This document shows positions 32,350-44,632 of a stretch of 64,000 nucleotides of DNA, one piece after another. The translations under genes and the position numbers were made by a program. This stretch comes from Beroe forskalii. Its lineage: Eukaryota; Ctenophora; Nuda; Beroida; Beroidae. Numbering within the stretch: the first letter of the stretch is position 1; each line of letters opens with the position of its first letter. The stretch covers positions 1 to 64,000 of the forward strand of contig WFMF01000361.1 in NCBI GenBank assembly GCA_011033025.1, read 5' to 3'. The notes beneath the pieces are model-generated. The model searched no databases, was not told the DNA's origin, and saw nothing but the letters and a program-made list of their open reading frames with translations.

Positions 32350-33404
32350 TTACAGTGTATGAGAATATTTGTACTTCTCACTGTCTACATAGAAAAGCTT
32401 CTTGATCTCGATTTCTACGTTCTTAATTCTCCATATACCCAAACTGACAGGCAACCAAAGCAGGCACGTCGCACCACATGCCAGAATGAACCAGCACATG
32501 GGAGTAAAATACCAAGGTTTCGCATTTGCATCGTATATCATCACGTTTTCTTGAAAATCAAGAATACCAATATCCTCTTGAAACGTTGATTTGTGCCGGA
32601 AAGGCCCCTCTTTGTAATTTTCAGCAATGTATTTCTTGAATCTCTTCTCATACTCAAACTTCCATACCCCCATTTGGTTGAGCGTCATCTGATCCCCAGG
32701 AAGCACTTTCTGGGTGAACTTAATCTGCACCCCCTGCCAGGACTTGAGGGGGAAGAGGTGGGTGAGTTGGTCCTTGTCCGAGTCATCTTCTAATCTGTCA
32801 AACTGGAAATAGTCGCTGTCAGTACACAACGGTATCTCCCTGGCCCCTGCGCCCTCCTTGATATCAGCTGCCGTTCCCCTGGTATTTCCATGATACTTCC
32901 CCGTGTACTTCACCTCCACCTTCAGGGGGAATTCCTTCTCATCCTCGGAGAAGTATTTACTGACCGCTGTGAAGCCGTAGCTCTGATCCATGTTATCTCC
33001 CAGATCATCCCTCATCCGCGTACTCCTGAGGATCCTGTTGTTCATGCAGTACCAGGCGAACTCCCAGCCGAGAGGATGAAGCCGAGGGGAATAACGATGT
33101 AGCCGAGCTGCACCACACTCCACAGAGGACTGGTGAAGTCCGAGGAAAGGACATTCGGACACGCCAGCAGAGGGAAGATCCACACGTTTACCAGACCCAT
33201 GTATGCCGTGAAGGAGAAGCAGAAGATCCGAACGGGGTCGAATGTTCGGCTCTTCGTGAGGTATAGTCCAGCAAGGCCGATTAGCAGGGGACCCAGATTC
33301 AATATCATCATAGCCATGGCCAAAAGCAAATCATGTTTAATTGCGTTCGGGTGACAGGTGTGTCCGGGCTCAGGTGGATCATCTATGATATCTTCAGGTT
33401 CCAT
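32350..33404 (-). CDS. Four-pass membrane protein, member A of a local family
   Basis: Unrecognised family shared with the genes at 34174, 36734 and 45570. The start is ATG at 33404 (MEPEDIIDD). Hydrophobic segments lie near the N-terminus (LLLAMAMMILNLGPLLIGLAGLYL, then VRIFCFSFTAYMGLVNVWIF and VVQLGYIVIPLGFIL) and near the C-terminus (PMCWFILACGATCLLWLPVSLGIW). Between the third and fourth is a soluble loop of about 170 residues with the family signature FDRxEDxSD...WQxVxxKxxxxVLPGDxMTLNQM. The frame shifts by one base near 33072: family members read LS-G-C/W-EFAWY, but here one G seems missing. This is either a sequencing error in a G run or a real lesion. Intronless, and flanked on both sides by the 16-bp satellite. 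Confidence 0.6.
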
Positions 33405-33504
33405 TCTAGGAAATATTGAAATTATCATCAAAAACTTATCAAATGCATAAAGTTATTTTATTTGATGCAGCTAATGATTTAGCTGACTAGAAAAATAACT
33501 ACAA

Positions 33505-33890
33505 AATTCAACGATTATCGCATTCAACGATTATCGCATTCAACGATTATCGCATTCAACGATTATCGTTTTCAACAATTATCGTTTTCACAGATTATCG
33601 CTTTCAACGATTATCGTTTTCAACAATTATCGTTTTCAACGATTATCGTTTTCAAAGATCATCGTTTTTAACGATTATAGTTTTCGACGATCATCATTTG
33701 CAACGATCATCATTTTCAACGATTATCGTTTTCAACGATCATCGTTTCGACGATTATCGTTTTCGGCGATTATCTTTTTCAACGATTATCGTTTCAGCCA
33801 TCATCGTTTTCAACATAATGGCTTTTTAAAGCATAATATAGTTTACAACGATCATCGTTTTCAACGATTGTTTTTCAACGATCGTTATAG
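33505..33890. repeat. Second block of the 16-bp palindromic satellite
   Basis: About 23 units of the AACGATTATCGTTTTC type, including a GCATTCAACGATTATC sub-block at 33510-33560. More diverged than the large array. It lies directly upstream of gene A, so gene A sits between two blocks of one satellite. Confidence 0.85.
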
Positions 33891-34173
33891 AAAAATAACA
33901 ATAAAATTCAACTTAAAATAATCCGAATTTTCATGAAATCACTTTTGACGTTCTGAAAATTTCAGCAGAAAAAAATCCGAGAAAAATTTACAGCAAAAAT
34001 AATAATTAATGCCGTGAAAACAAATTAAATTGATACAGAATTTATTGCTCAACGTCAATTATCGATATCAACCCCATAACCATAACATAAAAGGAAAATA
34101 CGTTCGAGGGATGGACTTGAAGAAATTCTGAAATTTGCGACAATTTAAGGATTCAATCCATAATTGAAATCAG

Positions 34174-35229
34174 CTACTGACTGGAGTTTGGCACTGATTG
34201 GGGCTTGTACTTTTCCTTTTCAATGAATAAATGCTTCCTAATGGTAACATGTAATTTCTTCACCCTCCAAATCTTAAAAGCTGTAGGAATCCAAAGAATG
34301 CAGAGGGCCCCGCAGAACGCTATAACCCAACATATCGGAGTAACATACCAAGGTTTCAGGCATGAATCGTGGATCACAACATTCTTCTGCAGATTCTTCA
34401 GCTGGATTGACTCGTCGAAGGACGAATGGTTGAACGGCATGCCACCATTCTTCTTCTTCAGTTCTTCAAAGTTATCCGTCGTGAACTTGTCAAACGATAT
34501 TTTGTGTCCTTCCTTCCACATGGTCATCTGGTTGAGGGTCATCTGGTCCCCGGGCAGGATTTCATACGAGAATTTGAACTGCACCGCCTGCCACGGCTTA
34601 AGAGTGGAGAATTCGGGGATGGGATCTGAGTGATCTTCCACACGGTCAAACTGGAAATCAGTGCTATTCATATAGAGAGGCATCTCCCCTAAATCATCCG
34701 CGTTTTTGGAACTGAACATAGCATCGTGGGCATTTCCAAAACACTTCCCGGTGTGTTGGACTTCAATCTTTAGAGGACACTCTTTTTGATCGCTTGAAAA
34801 GTAACTTTCTACCGTGTGAAATCCGAAGCTTTGGTCCCAATTGACACCCGAATCCTCACAAAGCTTCAGGTTTGCGAATATTTTGTTTTTTGCAGCGTAC
34901 CAAGCAAATTCACAACCCGACAGGGTGAGGCCGGCAGGTATTATGAAGTAGCCGAGTTGTATTGCCACTTTAACAATACTCGGGTACTGCGACATCGGAA
35001 CCCCTGGGCAACCCAGATACGGTATCATATACACATTGATAACGAAGCCGCCATACACTGTGAAGGAAAAGCAAAACATCCTAAACGAAATTAAGAATGG
35101 GTGCTTTGCCACATAGCACAAAACAAGACCGAGTAGCATGGGAGCTACTGGAACAGCCAGTGCAAGAGAAATCCACAATGCATCGTTCTCTAATAATCCG
35201 TCACTGCAAGTGTTGATCGATTCATCCAT
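34174..35229 (-). CDS. Four-pass membrane protein, member B (intact copy)
   Basis: Unrecognised family; intronless. The frame is open upstream, but the first ATG is at 35229 (MDESINTCSDGLLEN), giving about 351 residues. Predicted membrane segments: LWISLALAVPVAPMLLGLVL, FRMFCFSFTVYGGFVINVYM, VAIQLGYFIIPAGLTLSGC and ICWVIAFCGALCILWIPTAF. A CPG motif follows the second (PYLGCPGVPMSQ). The loop carries FQFDRVEDHSDPIPEFSTLK, PWQAVQFKFSYEILPGDQMT and LNQMTMWK. The lysine-rich tail (IRKHLFIEKEKYKPQ) is conserved in the family. It diverges head-to-head from the plus-strand relative starting at 36734, across a GC-rich spacer. Confidence 0.75.
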   Translation of the reverse strand: MDESINTCSDGLLENDALWISLALAVPVAPMLLGLVLCYVAKHPFLISFRMFCFSFTVYGGFVINVYMIPYLGCPGVPMSQYPSIVKVAIQLGYFIIPAGLTLSGCEFAWYAAKNKIFANLKLCEDSGVNWDQSFGFHTVESYFSSDQKECPLKIEVQHTGKCFGNAHDAMFSSKNADDLGEMPLYMNSTDFQFDRVEDHSDPIPEFSTLKPWQAVQFKFSYEILPGDQMTLNQMTMWKEGHKISFDKFTTDNFEELKKKNGGMPFNHSSFDESIQLKNLQKNVVIHDSCLKPWYVTPICWVIAFCGALCILWIPTAFKIWRVKKLHVTIRKHLFIEKEKYKPQSVPNSSQ

Positions 35230-35639
35230 AGTCTCATCCAACGCTTTAAATCTCAGTTAGTTAATTTAATATCAACTGACTCTCAGATACAATATTTTGG
35301 GAGCTTTCAAAGTTCGAAATGAAAAATTAGAAATTGAGAGAAAATCTCAAAGTTTAGAAGTTTGTCATGATCATATGAGGGGCCAACTATGTCACATTAC
35401 TGATGATAATTCGGGAGAAGCAATTCCAGAATAAATTCGTTTCAGTCCCGCTTCACCTGTCTTGCCAATTAAATCTATAATTTAATAGTTGATGCATTCG
35501 CCATTCAGTATTAATTAGCAATTGCAATGGGAACCGCAAAAATTTAAATGCAGAAACGACTGAGATCTGAAAAAATTAACAACAGCTGCGGGTACAGTCA
35601 GCGAAATCAAAACGAATGATTTCACCAAAGATTACTCGC

Positions 35640-36115
35640 TCAGAGTTCTGGCATAATATACGCGCGCTTAATTGCGCGTTTTCTTTGCAAAGTTATTTCT
35701 GGCAACATCATATTTAATTTGGCGCCGCGCGGCGTAGAATATCAGATCGAGTTGCTAAACACGTATATCCCTGTGTTGGCTCGCGCGGCGCGTACACACA
35801 CCTATGCGCCGGCTTAGGAACAGATCGAGGCATCTAAAAAATTAAACACGTATAGCGCTTTTCGCGTTGCGTACGCACACGTCTTATATCCACGATAGAC
35901 AAACTTTTTGAGGCGTGCCATTTTACGCCGCGCTGGTGTACTTTATGTGGCGAGCGGCGTGACACTAAACTAAAAGTACATTTGCGCGCGCTGTCATTGC
36001 ACATTGACGGCGCGCGCAAATGGCAAATGAACTTTTTTTATAGTTCAAAAATGCAAAACATTTTATAAAAAAGCACATTTGCGCGCCGCCGAAGTACCCT
36101 AGCGCGGCGTCATAC
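35640..36115. mobile_element. GC-rich MITE-like segment between divergent genes B and C
   Basis: It contains the CACGTATATCCCTGT motif shared with 640-1020. It also holds an ACTTTTTGAGGCGTGCC...ACGCCGCGCTGG / CCTAGCGCGGCGT inverted pair related to the MITE family at 47493 and 53623. A second copy of the whole segment is at 39125-39690. No coding sequence. Confidence 0.5.
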
Positions 36116-36733
36116 TAATAAATAATTAATTTTCACCACGAGGTTTTAAACTTGATATGATTCTGAAATTTAGTATTGAAATTTCTTTACAGTGTTGAAT
36201 TACATTTTTAGTTTTACAGTGTTGAGCTTGAATTACCACATATGACATAAAATGGTCATATTTTCTAAACTCTTCTAGAAAGTCGAAATTTTCTAGAAAC
36301 TCTCGAGGAAAATGATTTCGATGTGGTAATACTGTAATTCAATTCCATGTCAAAATCATGACTTCAGCTTCATGGAATTGGATGTGAATAAGAGGTGGGA
36401 TACCCGACATACCCGTACATGTACCGTGCCTAGTGTAAAACGAAGCGACTCAAATGTTAATTTCATTTTATCTGAGCATTTATATCAAATGTCTAGGAAT
36501 GAAACAGAATTTCCATCTTATTTTCCAGTGTTACAGTTGCAATTCGTTTCATAAAGCCACTAAAATTAAATCGATAGTATAGTTGCTGCTTGAGCTTTGA
36601 AATATTTCTAAAAAAGTCTAGTTTAACTTTAAAATTAAATCTGTTTTCAAGTCAAAACTTCAAAATTGCCAATTCCATTCTTAACTCCGTAATCCAGATT
36701 AGCTGCAGTCAACAATCAACATTTTGAAGACCT

Positions 36734-37900
36734 ATGGCAACAGCGGATATCTGCCACGCTACGATACTAGATGCCGGCTTCTTGGCTGTTCTCTCCATAG
36801 GCGTCAACGTAATGCCCCTCCTTATGGGAGTGATGGGCTGCTGTCACAACACCTGGTGTACCAGCAGCCACACTCTCTACATAGTCAGACTCTTCTGCTA
36901 CTCCTTCATAATATACACAGGAGGACTAACAAACACGTGGCTGCTGCCAAACATAGCTTGTCCTGGTGTTAAGGGCACAGACTTCCCACCAGCCATAGTC
37001 ACTGCAATTGATGTGGGATGGGCCATGCTCATGACGGGAATTCTACTTTCGCAGCTCGAGTTCTTCTGGTTTTGTGTCAACAACCGGTTGTTTCGGGGTG
37101 TTAAACTAGGGTACTATGAGGGTACCAACATGGAGCAAAGCACGGGGTTTCCTACCGTGGCTAGCTACACTGACACAGTGATAATGGAAAAGCCCCCCAC
37201 CCGGGAAATAAACTACAGGGGGACTGGAACAAACCCAAAACAAAGGAAGGTATGGGGGAAATACCCGTTCAGAAGGTAAAGGGGCCAAAAATTTTAGGGA
37301 TTAAAAACCCGGGAAATTGTAAAAGAGATGGAAAGCCAATGGGGAACCGGGTTATATCCAAATTAACCCCCACAGTGAACAGAAGATTTTAATTTGAAGA
37401 ATTTAGGATCCCCGACCCGATCCCTGCCCCCAGTCCCGAGATCCTGGCGGGGGAGGGTTTAAAAACCCCACAAGAAGTCCCTTCCGGGGGCAGTTTGGGG
37501 GAATGTGTTGTTTGGAAACAGGAACGGGAGAGAGAAAATCATTTGAAAAAAAAAGGGCAACCCCTTTGACGCTGACAAATTACAGTCGGGTTTTATGATA
37601 AAGATTCTCCCGGACTGAAAAAAGGGAAAATTATTATCGGAAATTTTTTTTAGGTTTTGGTAGAGCCTGTGTGCTGGGGGTTATCCTGGTTTGTGGGTTT
37701 GGGTGTGCCCTTTGGATACCTCTAACTTGGAATGGAAGATTAAACATGTGGAGGTAGTGGAAAAAAGGAAGAAGTTCCATATTGATGAGGAGAAGTACCC
37801 GGCCCCAAACCTCAATGACAAATAAAATTTAGAAGGGAAAAAATTTCTTTTCCCCACCTTAAAAAAAATCCCAAAAGTGAAACCCCCTTTCACCCAAAAA
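36734..37900 (+). CDS. Four-pass membrane protein, member C, first copy (degraded towards an assembly gap)
   Basis: The first 146 or so codons (MATADICHATILDAGFLAV to FPTVASYT) are almost identical to the intact copy at 45570. From about 37170 to the N run at 37951 the sequence still aligns with that copy but is full of small indels and inflated runs (GGGG, AAAA, CCCC). Fragments such as LVCGFG/LWIP and the HVEVV tail remain recognisable. The damage grows towards the gap, which is typical of a low-quality contig end rather than of mutation. I therefore treat it as a real gene with unreliable 3' sequence. Confidence 0.55.
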
Positions 37901-37950
37901 AAAGAAAAACTAGAAGGTTTGGGGGGGTGAAGGGTGGCCAACTAAAACAT

Positions 37951-38050
37951 NNNNNNNNNNNNNNNNNNNNNNNNNNNNNNNNNNNNNNNNNNNNNNNNNN
38001 NNNNNNNNNNNNNNNNNNNNNNNNNNNNNNNNNNNNNNNNNNNNNNNNNN
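37951..38050. other. Assembly gap (100 N)
   Basis: A round 100-base run of N, so the true size is unknown. It is flanked by poor-quality sequence on both sides (about 37170-37950 and 38051-38240). Confidence 0.98.
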
Positions 38051-38705
38051 CTTTTTTCCCCCTTTTTTGGGGCCAAAGGGGGCCCCCTTAAGAGAGGTGG
38101 GGGGAAAGGGGATGGGACTGAGTGATCTTCCAATAAAAGTAAATCATGTATTCATATAGAGGGGGCATCTCCCAAAAACATCCGGTTTTTTGGAACGGGG
38201 AAATAAGTCGGGCTTTTAAAAAACACTTCCTGTGTTGGACTTCACCCTTGAGGGCACTCTTTTTGATCGCTTGAAAAGTAACTTTCTACCGTGTGAAATC
38301 CGAAGCTTTGGTCCCAATTGACACCCGAATCCTCACAAAGCTTCAGGTTTGCGAATATTTTGTTTTTTGCAGCGTACCAAGCAAATTCACAACCCGACAG
38401 GGTGAGGCCGGCAGGTATTATGAAGTAGCCGAGTTGTATTGCCGCTAACAATGCTAAAGGTACTGCGACATTGGAACCCCTGGGCAACCCAGATACGGTA
38501 TCATATACACATTGATAACGAAGCCGCCATACACTGTGAAGGAAAAGCAAAACATCCTAAACGAAATTAAGAATGGGTGCTTTGCCACATAGCACAAAAC
38601 AAGACCGAGTAGCATGGGAGCTACTGGAACAGCCAGTGCAAGAGAAATCCACAATGCATCGTTCTCTAATAATCCGTCACTGCAAGTGTTGATCGATTCA
38701 TCCAT
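38051..38705 (-). CDS. Four-pass membrane protein, member B, second partial copy
   Basis: Near-identical to the N-terminal half of gene B (start ATG at 38705, MDESINTCSDG). It is cut off by the assembly gap. Relative to B it has small differences near 38455 that shift the frame by one base (B reads SIVKVAIQLGY). 38051-38240 is garbled in the same way as the other gap edge. Its upstream DNA to 39797 also matches 35230-36220. It is most simply the other allele of gene B or a very recent duplicate. Confidence 0.6.
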
Positions 38706-39124
38706 AGTCTCATCCAGCGCTTTAAATCTCAATTAGTTAATTTAATATCTACTGACTTTCAGATACAATTTTTTTGGGAGCTTTCAAAGTTCAAAATGAA
38801 AAATTAGAAATTAAGAGAAAATCTCAAAGTTTAGAAGTTTGCCATGATCATATGAGGGGCCAACTATGTCACATTACTGATGATAATTCGGGAGAAGCAA
38901 TTCCAGAATAAATTCGTTTCAGTCCCGCTTCACCTGTCTTGCCAATCAAATCTAAAATTTAATAGTTGATGCATTCGCCATTCAGTATTAATTAGCAATT
39001 GCAATGGGAACTGCAAAAATTTAAATGCAGAAACAACTGAGATCTGAAGAAGTGAACAACAGCTGCGAGTACAGTCAGCGAAATCATAACGAATGATTTC
39101 ACCAAAGATTACTCGCTCAGAGTT

Positions 39125-39690
39125 CTGGCATAATATACGCGCGCTTAATTGCGCGTTTTCTTTGCAAAGTTATTTCTGGTAACAACATATTTAATTTTGC
39201 GCCGCGCGGCGTAGAATATCAGATCGATTAGAATATCAGATCGAGTTTTTTTAAAAAATAAACACGTATATCCCTGTGTGGGAAACGTTGTGTGCGCGGC
39301 GTCGCGGCGAAGGGTACATGGTATGGTAACATCCTACAAATCAACGATAGACAAACTTTTTGAGGCCGAGGTTGTCAGACGTTGTCTGACCCCTTAGCCT
39401 TCGGCGGGCGCGCGCGCGAAGCGCGCGCGTCCGCCGAAAACAACGTCTGACAAGGCCGAGGCGTGCCTTTTTACGCCGCGCTGGAGTACTTTATGCGGCG
39501 AGCGGCGTGACACTAAACTAAAAGTACATTTAAACGCGCTGTCATTGCACATTGACAGCGCGCGCAAATGGCAAATGAACTTTTTTATGGCCCAAAAATG
39601 CAAAACATTTTAAAAACTTTAAAAAAGCACATTTGATTTTGCGCGCGCGCCGCCAAAGTACCCTAGCGCGGCGTCATACTAATAAGCAAT
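39125..39690. mobile_element. Second copy of the GC-rich segment, with an extra insertion
   Basis: Aligns with 35640-36115. It differs by extra sequence at about 39365-39455, with long CGCG palindromes (GGCGGGCGCGCGCGCGAAGC / GCGCGCGCGTCCGCC) bracketed by GTTGTCAGACGTTGTCTGAC-type inverted pieces. That may be a small separate insertion. Confidence 0.45.
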
Positions 39691-39797
39691 TAATTTTCAC
39701 CACGAGGTTTTAAACTTAATTGGACATATGATTCTGAAATTTAGTATTGAAATTTCTTTACAGTGTTGAATTACACTTTTAGTGTTGAGCTTGAATT

Positions 39798-42700
39798 GGT
39801 ATGTCTCCCATGTAAACGGGGCTGAGTGACGTCATTTTTTGCCCTACTTTTTTTCACGGCACCACTTATTTATTCATGAAATTTCAAACTTATTTTGTGC
39901 GCACACAATGTAGTTTTCCCATTTTTTTAAATAATTTTAATTTTTATAGTTATTTAAGAACAAGAACGGAACCGAACTTAGATCTTAGAACAAGATCGTA
40001 GAACTGGATTTAGATCTTAGAACAAGATCGTAGAACTGGATTTAGATCTTAGAACAAGATCATGGAACCGGAACAAGATCGTGGAACAGGATTTAGATCT
40101 TAGAACAAGATCATGGAGCCGGAACAAGATCGTGGAGCAGGATCGTAGAACTGGATTTAGATCTTGGAACAGGATCATGGAACCGGAACAGGATCGTAGA
40201 ACTGGATTTAGATCTTGGAACAGGATCATGGAGCCGGAACAAGATCGTGGAACAGGATCGTAGAACTGGATTTAGATCTTGGAACAGGATCATGGAACCG
40301 GAACAAGATCGTGGAACAGGATCGTAGAACTGGATTTAGATCTTGGAACAGGATCTTGGAACCGGAACAAGATCGTGGAACAGGATTTAGATCTTGGAAC
40401 AGGATCGTGGAACTGGATGTAGATCTTGGAACAGGATCATGGAACTGGAACAAGATCTTGGAACAGGATCGTGGAACTGGATGTAGATCTTGGAACAGGA
40501 TCACAGAACCGGAACAAGATCGTGGAACTGGAACAGGATCGTGGAACTGGATTTAGATCTTGGAACAGGATCTTGGAACCGGAACAAGATCGTGGAACAG
40601 GATTTAGATCTTGGAACAGGATCGTGGAACTGGATGTAGATCTTGAACAGGATCATGGAACTGGAACAAGATCTTGGAACAGGATTGTGGAACTGGATGT
40701 AGATCTTGGATCGGGATCACGGAACCGGAACAAGATCGTGGAACAGGATCGTGGAACAGGATCGTGGAACTGGATTTAGATCTTGGAACAGGATCTTGGA
40801 ACCGGAACAAGATCTTGGAACAGGATCGTGGAACTGGATGTAGATCTTGGAACAGGATCACGGAACCGGAACAAGATCGTGGAACAGGATCATAGAACTG
40901 GATTTAGATCTTGGAACAGGATCGTGGAACTGGATTTAGATCTTGGAACAGGATCGTGGAAAAGGATCGTAGAACTGGATTTAGATCTTGGAACAGGATC
41001 ATGGAACTGGAACAAGATCTTGGAATTACTGGATGTAGATCTTGGAACAGGATCACAGAACCGGAACAAGATCGTGGAACAGGGTCGTAGAACTAGATTT
41101 AGATCTTGGAACAGGATCGTGGAACTGGATTTAGATCTTGGAACAGGATCATGGAACCGGAACAAGATCGTGGAACAGGATCGTAGAACTGGATTTAGAT
41201 CTTCGAACAGGATCATGGAACCGAACAAGATCGTGGAACAGGATTTAGATCTTGGAACAGGATCGTGAACTGATGTAGATCTTGGAACAGGATCATGGAA
41301 CTGGAACAGATCTTGGAACAGGATCGTAGAACTGGATTTAGATCTTGGAACAGGATCATGGAACCGGAACAAGATCGTGGAACAGGATCGTGGAACTTGA
41401 TCATGATGTAGATCTTGGAACAGGAGCACGGAACCGGAACAAGATCATGGAACAGGATCGTAGAACTGGAATGAGATCTTGGGACAGGATTGTGAACTGG
41501 ATTTAGATTTTAGAACATAGCTCACTGGATCGTGGAACATAGGATCGTGGAACTGGATCGTGGAACTGGATTAAGATCTAAGAACATAGCTCACTAGATC
41601 ATAGATCGTGGAACATATATCAATAGATGATCTTTTGGTATATCTACATCCAATTCCACGATCCTGTTCCAAGATCTAAATCCAGTTCCACGATCCTGTT
41701 CCAAATCCAAGATCTAAATCCAGTTATACGATCCTGTTCCACGATCTTGTTCCGGTTCCGTGATCCTGTTCCAAGATCAACATCCAGTTCCACGATCCTG
41801 TTCCAAGATCTTGTTCCAGTTCCATGATCCTGTTCCAAGATCTAAATCCAGTTCCACGATCCTGTTCCAAGATCTAAATCCAGTTCTACGATCCTGTTCC
41901 ACGATATTGTTCCGGTTCCGTGATCCTGTTCCAAGATCTACATCCAGTTCCACGATCCTGTTCCAAGATCTTGTTCCAGTTCCATGATCCAGTTCCAAGA
42001 TCTACATCCAGTTCCACGATCCTGTTCCAAGATCTAAATCCTGTTCCACGATCTTGTTCCGGTTCCACGATCCTGTTCCACGATCTTGCTCCGGTTCCAT
42101 AATCCTGTCCCAAGATCTAAATCCAGTTCCACGATCCTGTTCCAAGATCTAAATCCAGTTCTATGGCCCTGTTCCACGATCTTGTTCCGGTTCCGTGATC
42201 CTGTTTCAAGATCTACATCCAGTTACACGATCCTGTTCCAAGATCTTGTTCCAGTTCCATAATCCTGTTCCAAGATCTAAATCCAGTTCTACGATCCTTT
42301 TCCACGATCCTGTTCCAAGATCTAAATCTAGTTCCACGATCCTGTTCCAAGATCTAAATCCAGTTCTACGATCCTGTTCCACGATCTTGTTCCGGTTCCG
42401 TGATCCTGTTCCAAGATCTACATCCAGTTCCAGGATCCTGTTCCAAGATCTTGTTCCAGTTCCATGATCCTGTTCCAAGATCCACATCCAGTTCCACGAT
42501 CCTGTTTCAAGATCTAAATCCTGTTCCACGATCTTGTTCCGGTTCCAAGATCCTGTTCCAAGATCTAAATCCAGTTCTACGATCCTGTTCCACGATTTTG
42601 TTCCGATTCCGTGATCCTGTTCCAAGATCTACATCCAGTTCCACGATCCTGTTCCAAGATCTTGTTCCAGTTCCACGATCCTGTTCCAAGATCCAAATCC

Positions 42701-44632
42701 AGTTCTACGATCCTGTTCCACGATCTTGTTCCAGTTCCGTGATCCTGTTCCAAGATCTACATCCAGTTCCACGATCCTGTTCCAAGATCTTGTTCCAGTT
42801 CCATGATCCTGTTCCAAGATCTAAATCCAGTTCTACGATCCTTTTCCACGATCCTGTTCCAAGATCTAAATCCAGTTCCACGATCCTGTTCCAAGATCTA
42901 AATCCAGTTCTACGATCCTGCTCCACGATCTTGTTCCAGTTCCGTGATCCTGTTCCAAGATCTACATCCAGTTCCACGATCCTGTTCCAAGATCTTGTTT
43001 CAGTTCCACGATCCTGTTCCACGATCTTGTTCCGGTTCCGTGATCCTGTTCCAAGATTTACATCCAGTTCCACGATCCTGTTCCAAGATCTTGTTCCAGT
43101 TCCATGATCCTGTTCCAAGATCTAAATCCAGTTCTACGATCCTTTTCCACGATCCTGTTCCAAGATCTAAATCCAGTTCCACGATCCTGTTCCAAGATCT
43201 AAATCCAGTTCTACGATCCTGTTCCACGATCTTGTTCCAGTTCCGTGATCCTGTTCCAAGATCTACATCCAGTTCCACGATCCTGTTCCAAGATCTTGTT
43301 TCAGTTCCACGATCCTGTTCCAAGATCTTGTTCCAGTTCCGTGATCCTTTTCCAAGATCTACATCCAGTTCCACGATCCTGTTACAAGATCTTGTTCCAG
43401 TTCCACGATCTTGTTCCGGTTCCAAGATCCTGTTCCAAGATCTAAATCCAGTTCCACGATCCTGTTCCACGATCTTGTTCCGGTTCCGTGATCCTGTTCC
43501 AAGATCTACATCCAGTTCCACGATCCTGTTCCAAGATCTTGTTCCAGTTCCATGATCCTGTTCCAAGATCTACATCCAGTTCCACGATCCTGTTCCAAGA
43601 TCTTGTTCCAGTTCCACGATCTTGTTCCGGTTCCAAGATCCTGTTCCAAGATCTAAATCCAGTTCCACGATCCTGTTCCACGATCTTGTTCCGGTTCCAT
43701 GATCCTGTTCCAAGATCTACATCCAGTTCCACGATCCTGTTCCAAGATCTTGTTCCAGTTCCATGATCCTGTTCCAAGATCTACATCCAGTTCCACGATC
43801 CTGTTCCAAGGTCTAAATCCTGTTCCACGATCTTGTTCCGGTTCCAAGATCCTGTTCCAAGATCTAAATCCAGTTCCACGATCCTGTTCCACGATCTTGT
43901 TCCGGTTCCGTGATCCTGTTCCAAGATCTACATCCAGTTCCACGATCCTGTTCCAAGATCTTGTTCCAGTTCCATGATCCTGTTCCAAGATCTACATCCA
44001 GTTCCAAGATCCTGTTCCAAGATCTAAATCCTGTTCCACGATCTTGTTCCGGTTCCAAGATCCTGTTCCAAAGATCTAAATCCAGTTCTACGATCCTGTT
44101 CCACGATCTTGTTCCGGTTCCATGATCCTGTTCCAAGATCTAAATCCAGTTCTACGATCCTGTTCCATGATCTTGTTCCGGCTTCATGATCCTGTTCCAA
44201 GATCTAAATCCAGTTCTACGATCCTGTTCCACGATCTTGTTCCGGTTCCATGATCCTGTTCCAAGATCTAAATCCAGTTCTACGATCCTGCTCCACGATC
44301 TTGTTCCGGCTCCATGATCTTGTTCTAAGATCTAAATCCTGTTCCACGATCTTGTTCCGGTTCCATGATCTTGTTCTAAGATCTAAATCCAGTTCTACGA
44401 TCTTGTTCTAAGATCTAAATCCAGTTCTACGATCTTGTTCTAAGATCTAAGTTCCGGTTCCGTTCTTGCTCTTAAATAATTATAAAAATTAAAATTATTT
44501 TAAAAAAATGGGAAAACTACGTTGTGCGCGCACAAAATAAGTTTGAAATTTCATGAATAAATAAGTGGTGCCGTGAAAAAAAGTAGGGCAAAAAATGACG
44601 TCACTCAGCCCCGTTTACATGGGAGACATACC
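39798..44632. mobile_element. Foldback-like transposable element, 4.8 kb
   Basis: The ends are inverted copies starting GGTATGTCTCCCATGTAAAC, and about 160 bp of unique inverted sequence at each end precedes the satellite. An 8-bp target duplication, CTTGAATT, flanks it (39790-39797 and 44633-44640). The interior is nearly all a GATC-rich satellite (units such as GATCTTGGAACAG and GATCGTGGAACTGGATTTA) in one orientation to about 41640 and in the opposite orientation after that. The whole element is therefore one giant unequal hairpin. No transposase was seen, so it is non-autonomous. The architecture matches foldback (FB) elements; the 8-bp duplication points to hAT-like machinery. The paralogous segment at 36210 has the uninterrupted site. 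Confidence 0.88.
39956..44465. repeat. GATC-rich inverted satellite inside the foldback element
   Basis: Left arm about 39956-41640 and right arm about 41640-44465, complementary in sense and unequal in length (1.7 and 2.8 kb). Higher-order units of 45-105 bp are built from a roughly 15-bp base unit. Both strands are open over long runs (EQDRGTGFRSWNRI on one, ILFQDLNPVPRSCS on the other) because the unit lacks stops. I do not regard these as genes. Confidence 0.9.

Noticed and set aside
36898-37083. Minus-strand open frames across gene C and its copy at 45734-45919
   Set aside because: Antisense shadows of the conserved plus-strand gene.
37170-37950. Reading gene C's first copy as a true pseudogene
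   Set aside because: The errors rise steadily towards the assembly gap and consist of inflated base runs, which points to poor sequence rather than mutation.
40215-44136. Dozens of open frames on both strands in the GATC-rich satellite (EQDRGTG..., ILFQDLHPVP...)
   Set aside because: They follow the satellite unit in every frame and sense, with no start context or non-repeat sequence. They are a by-product of the foldback element's interior.
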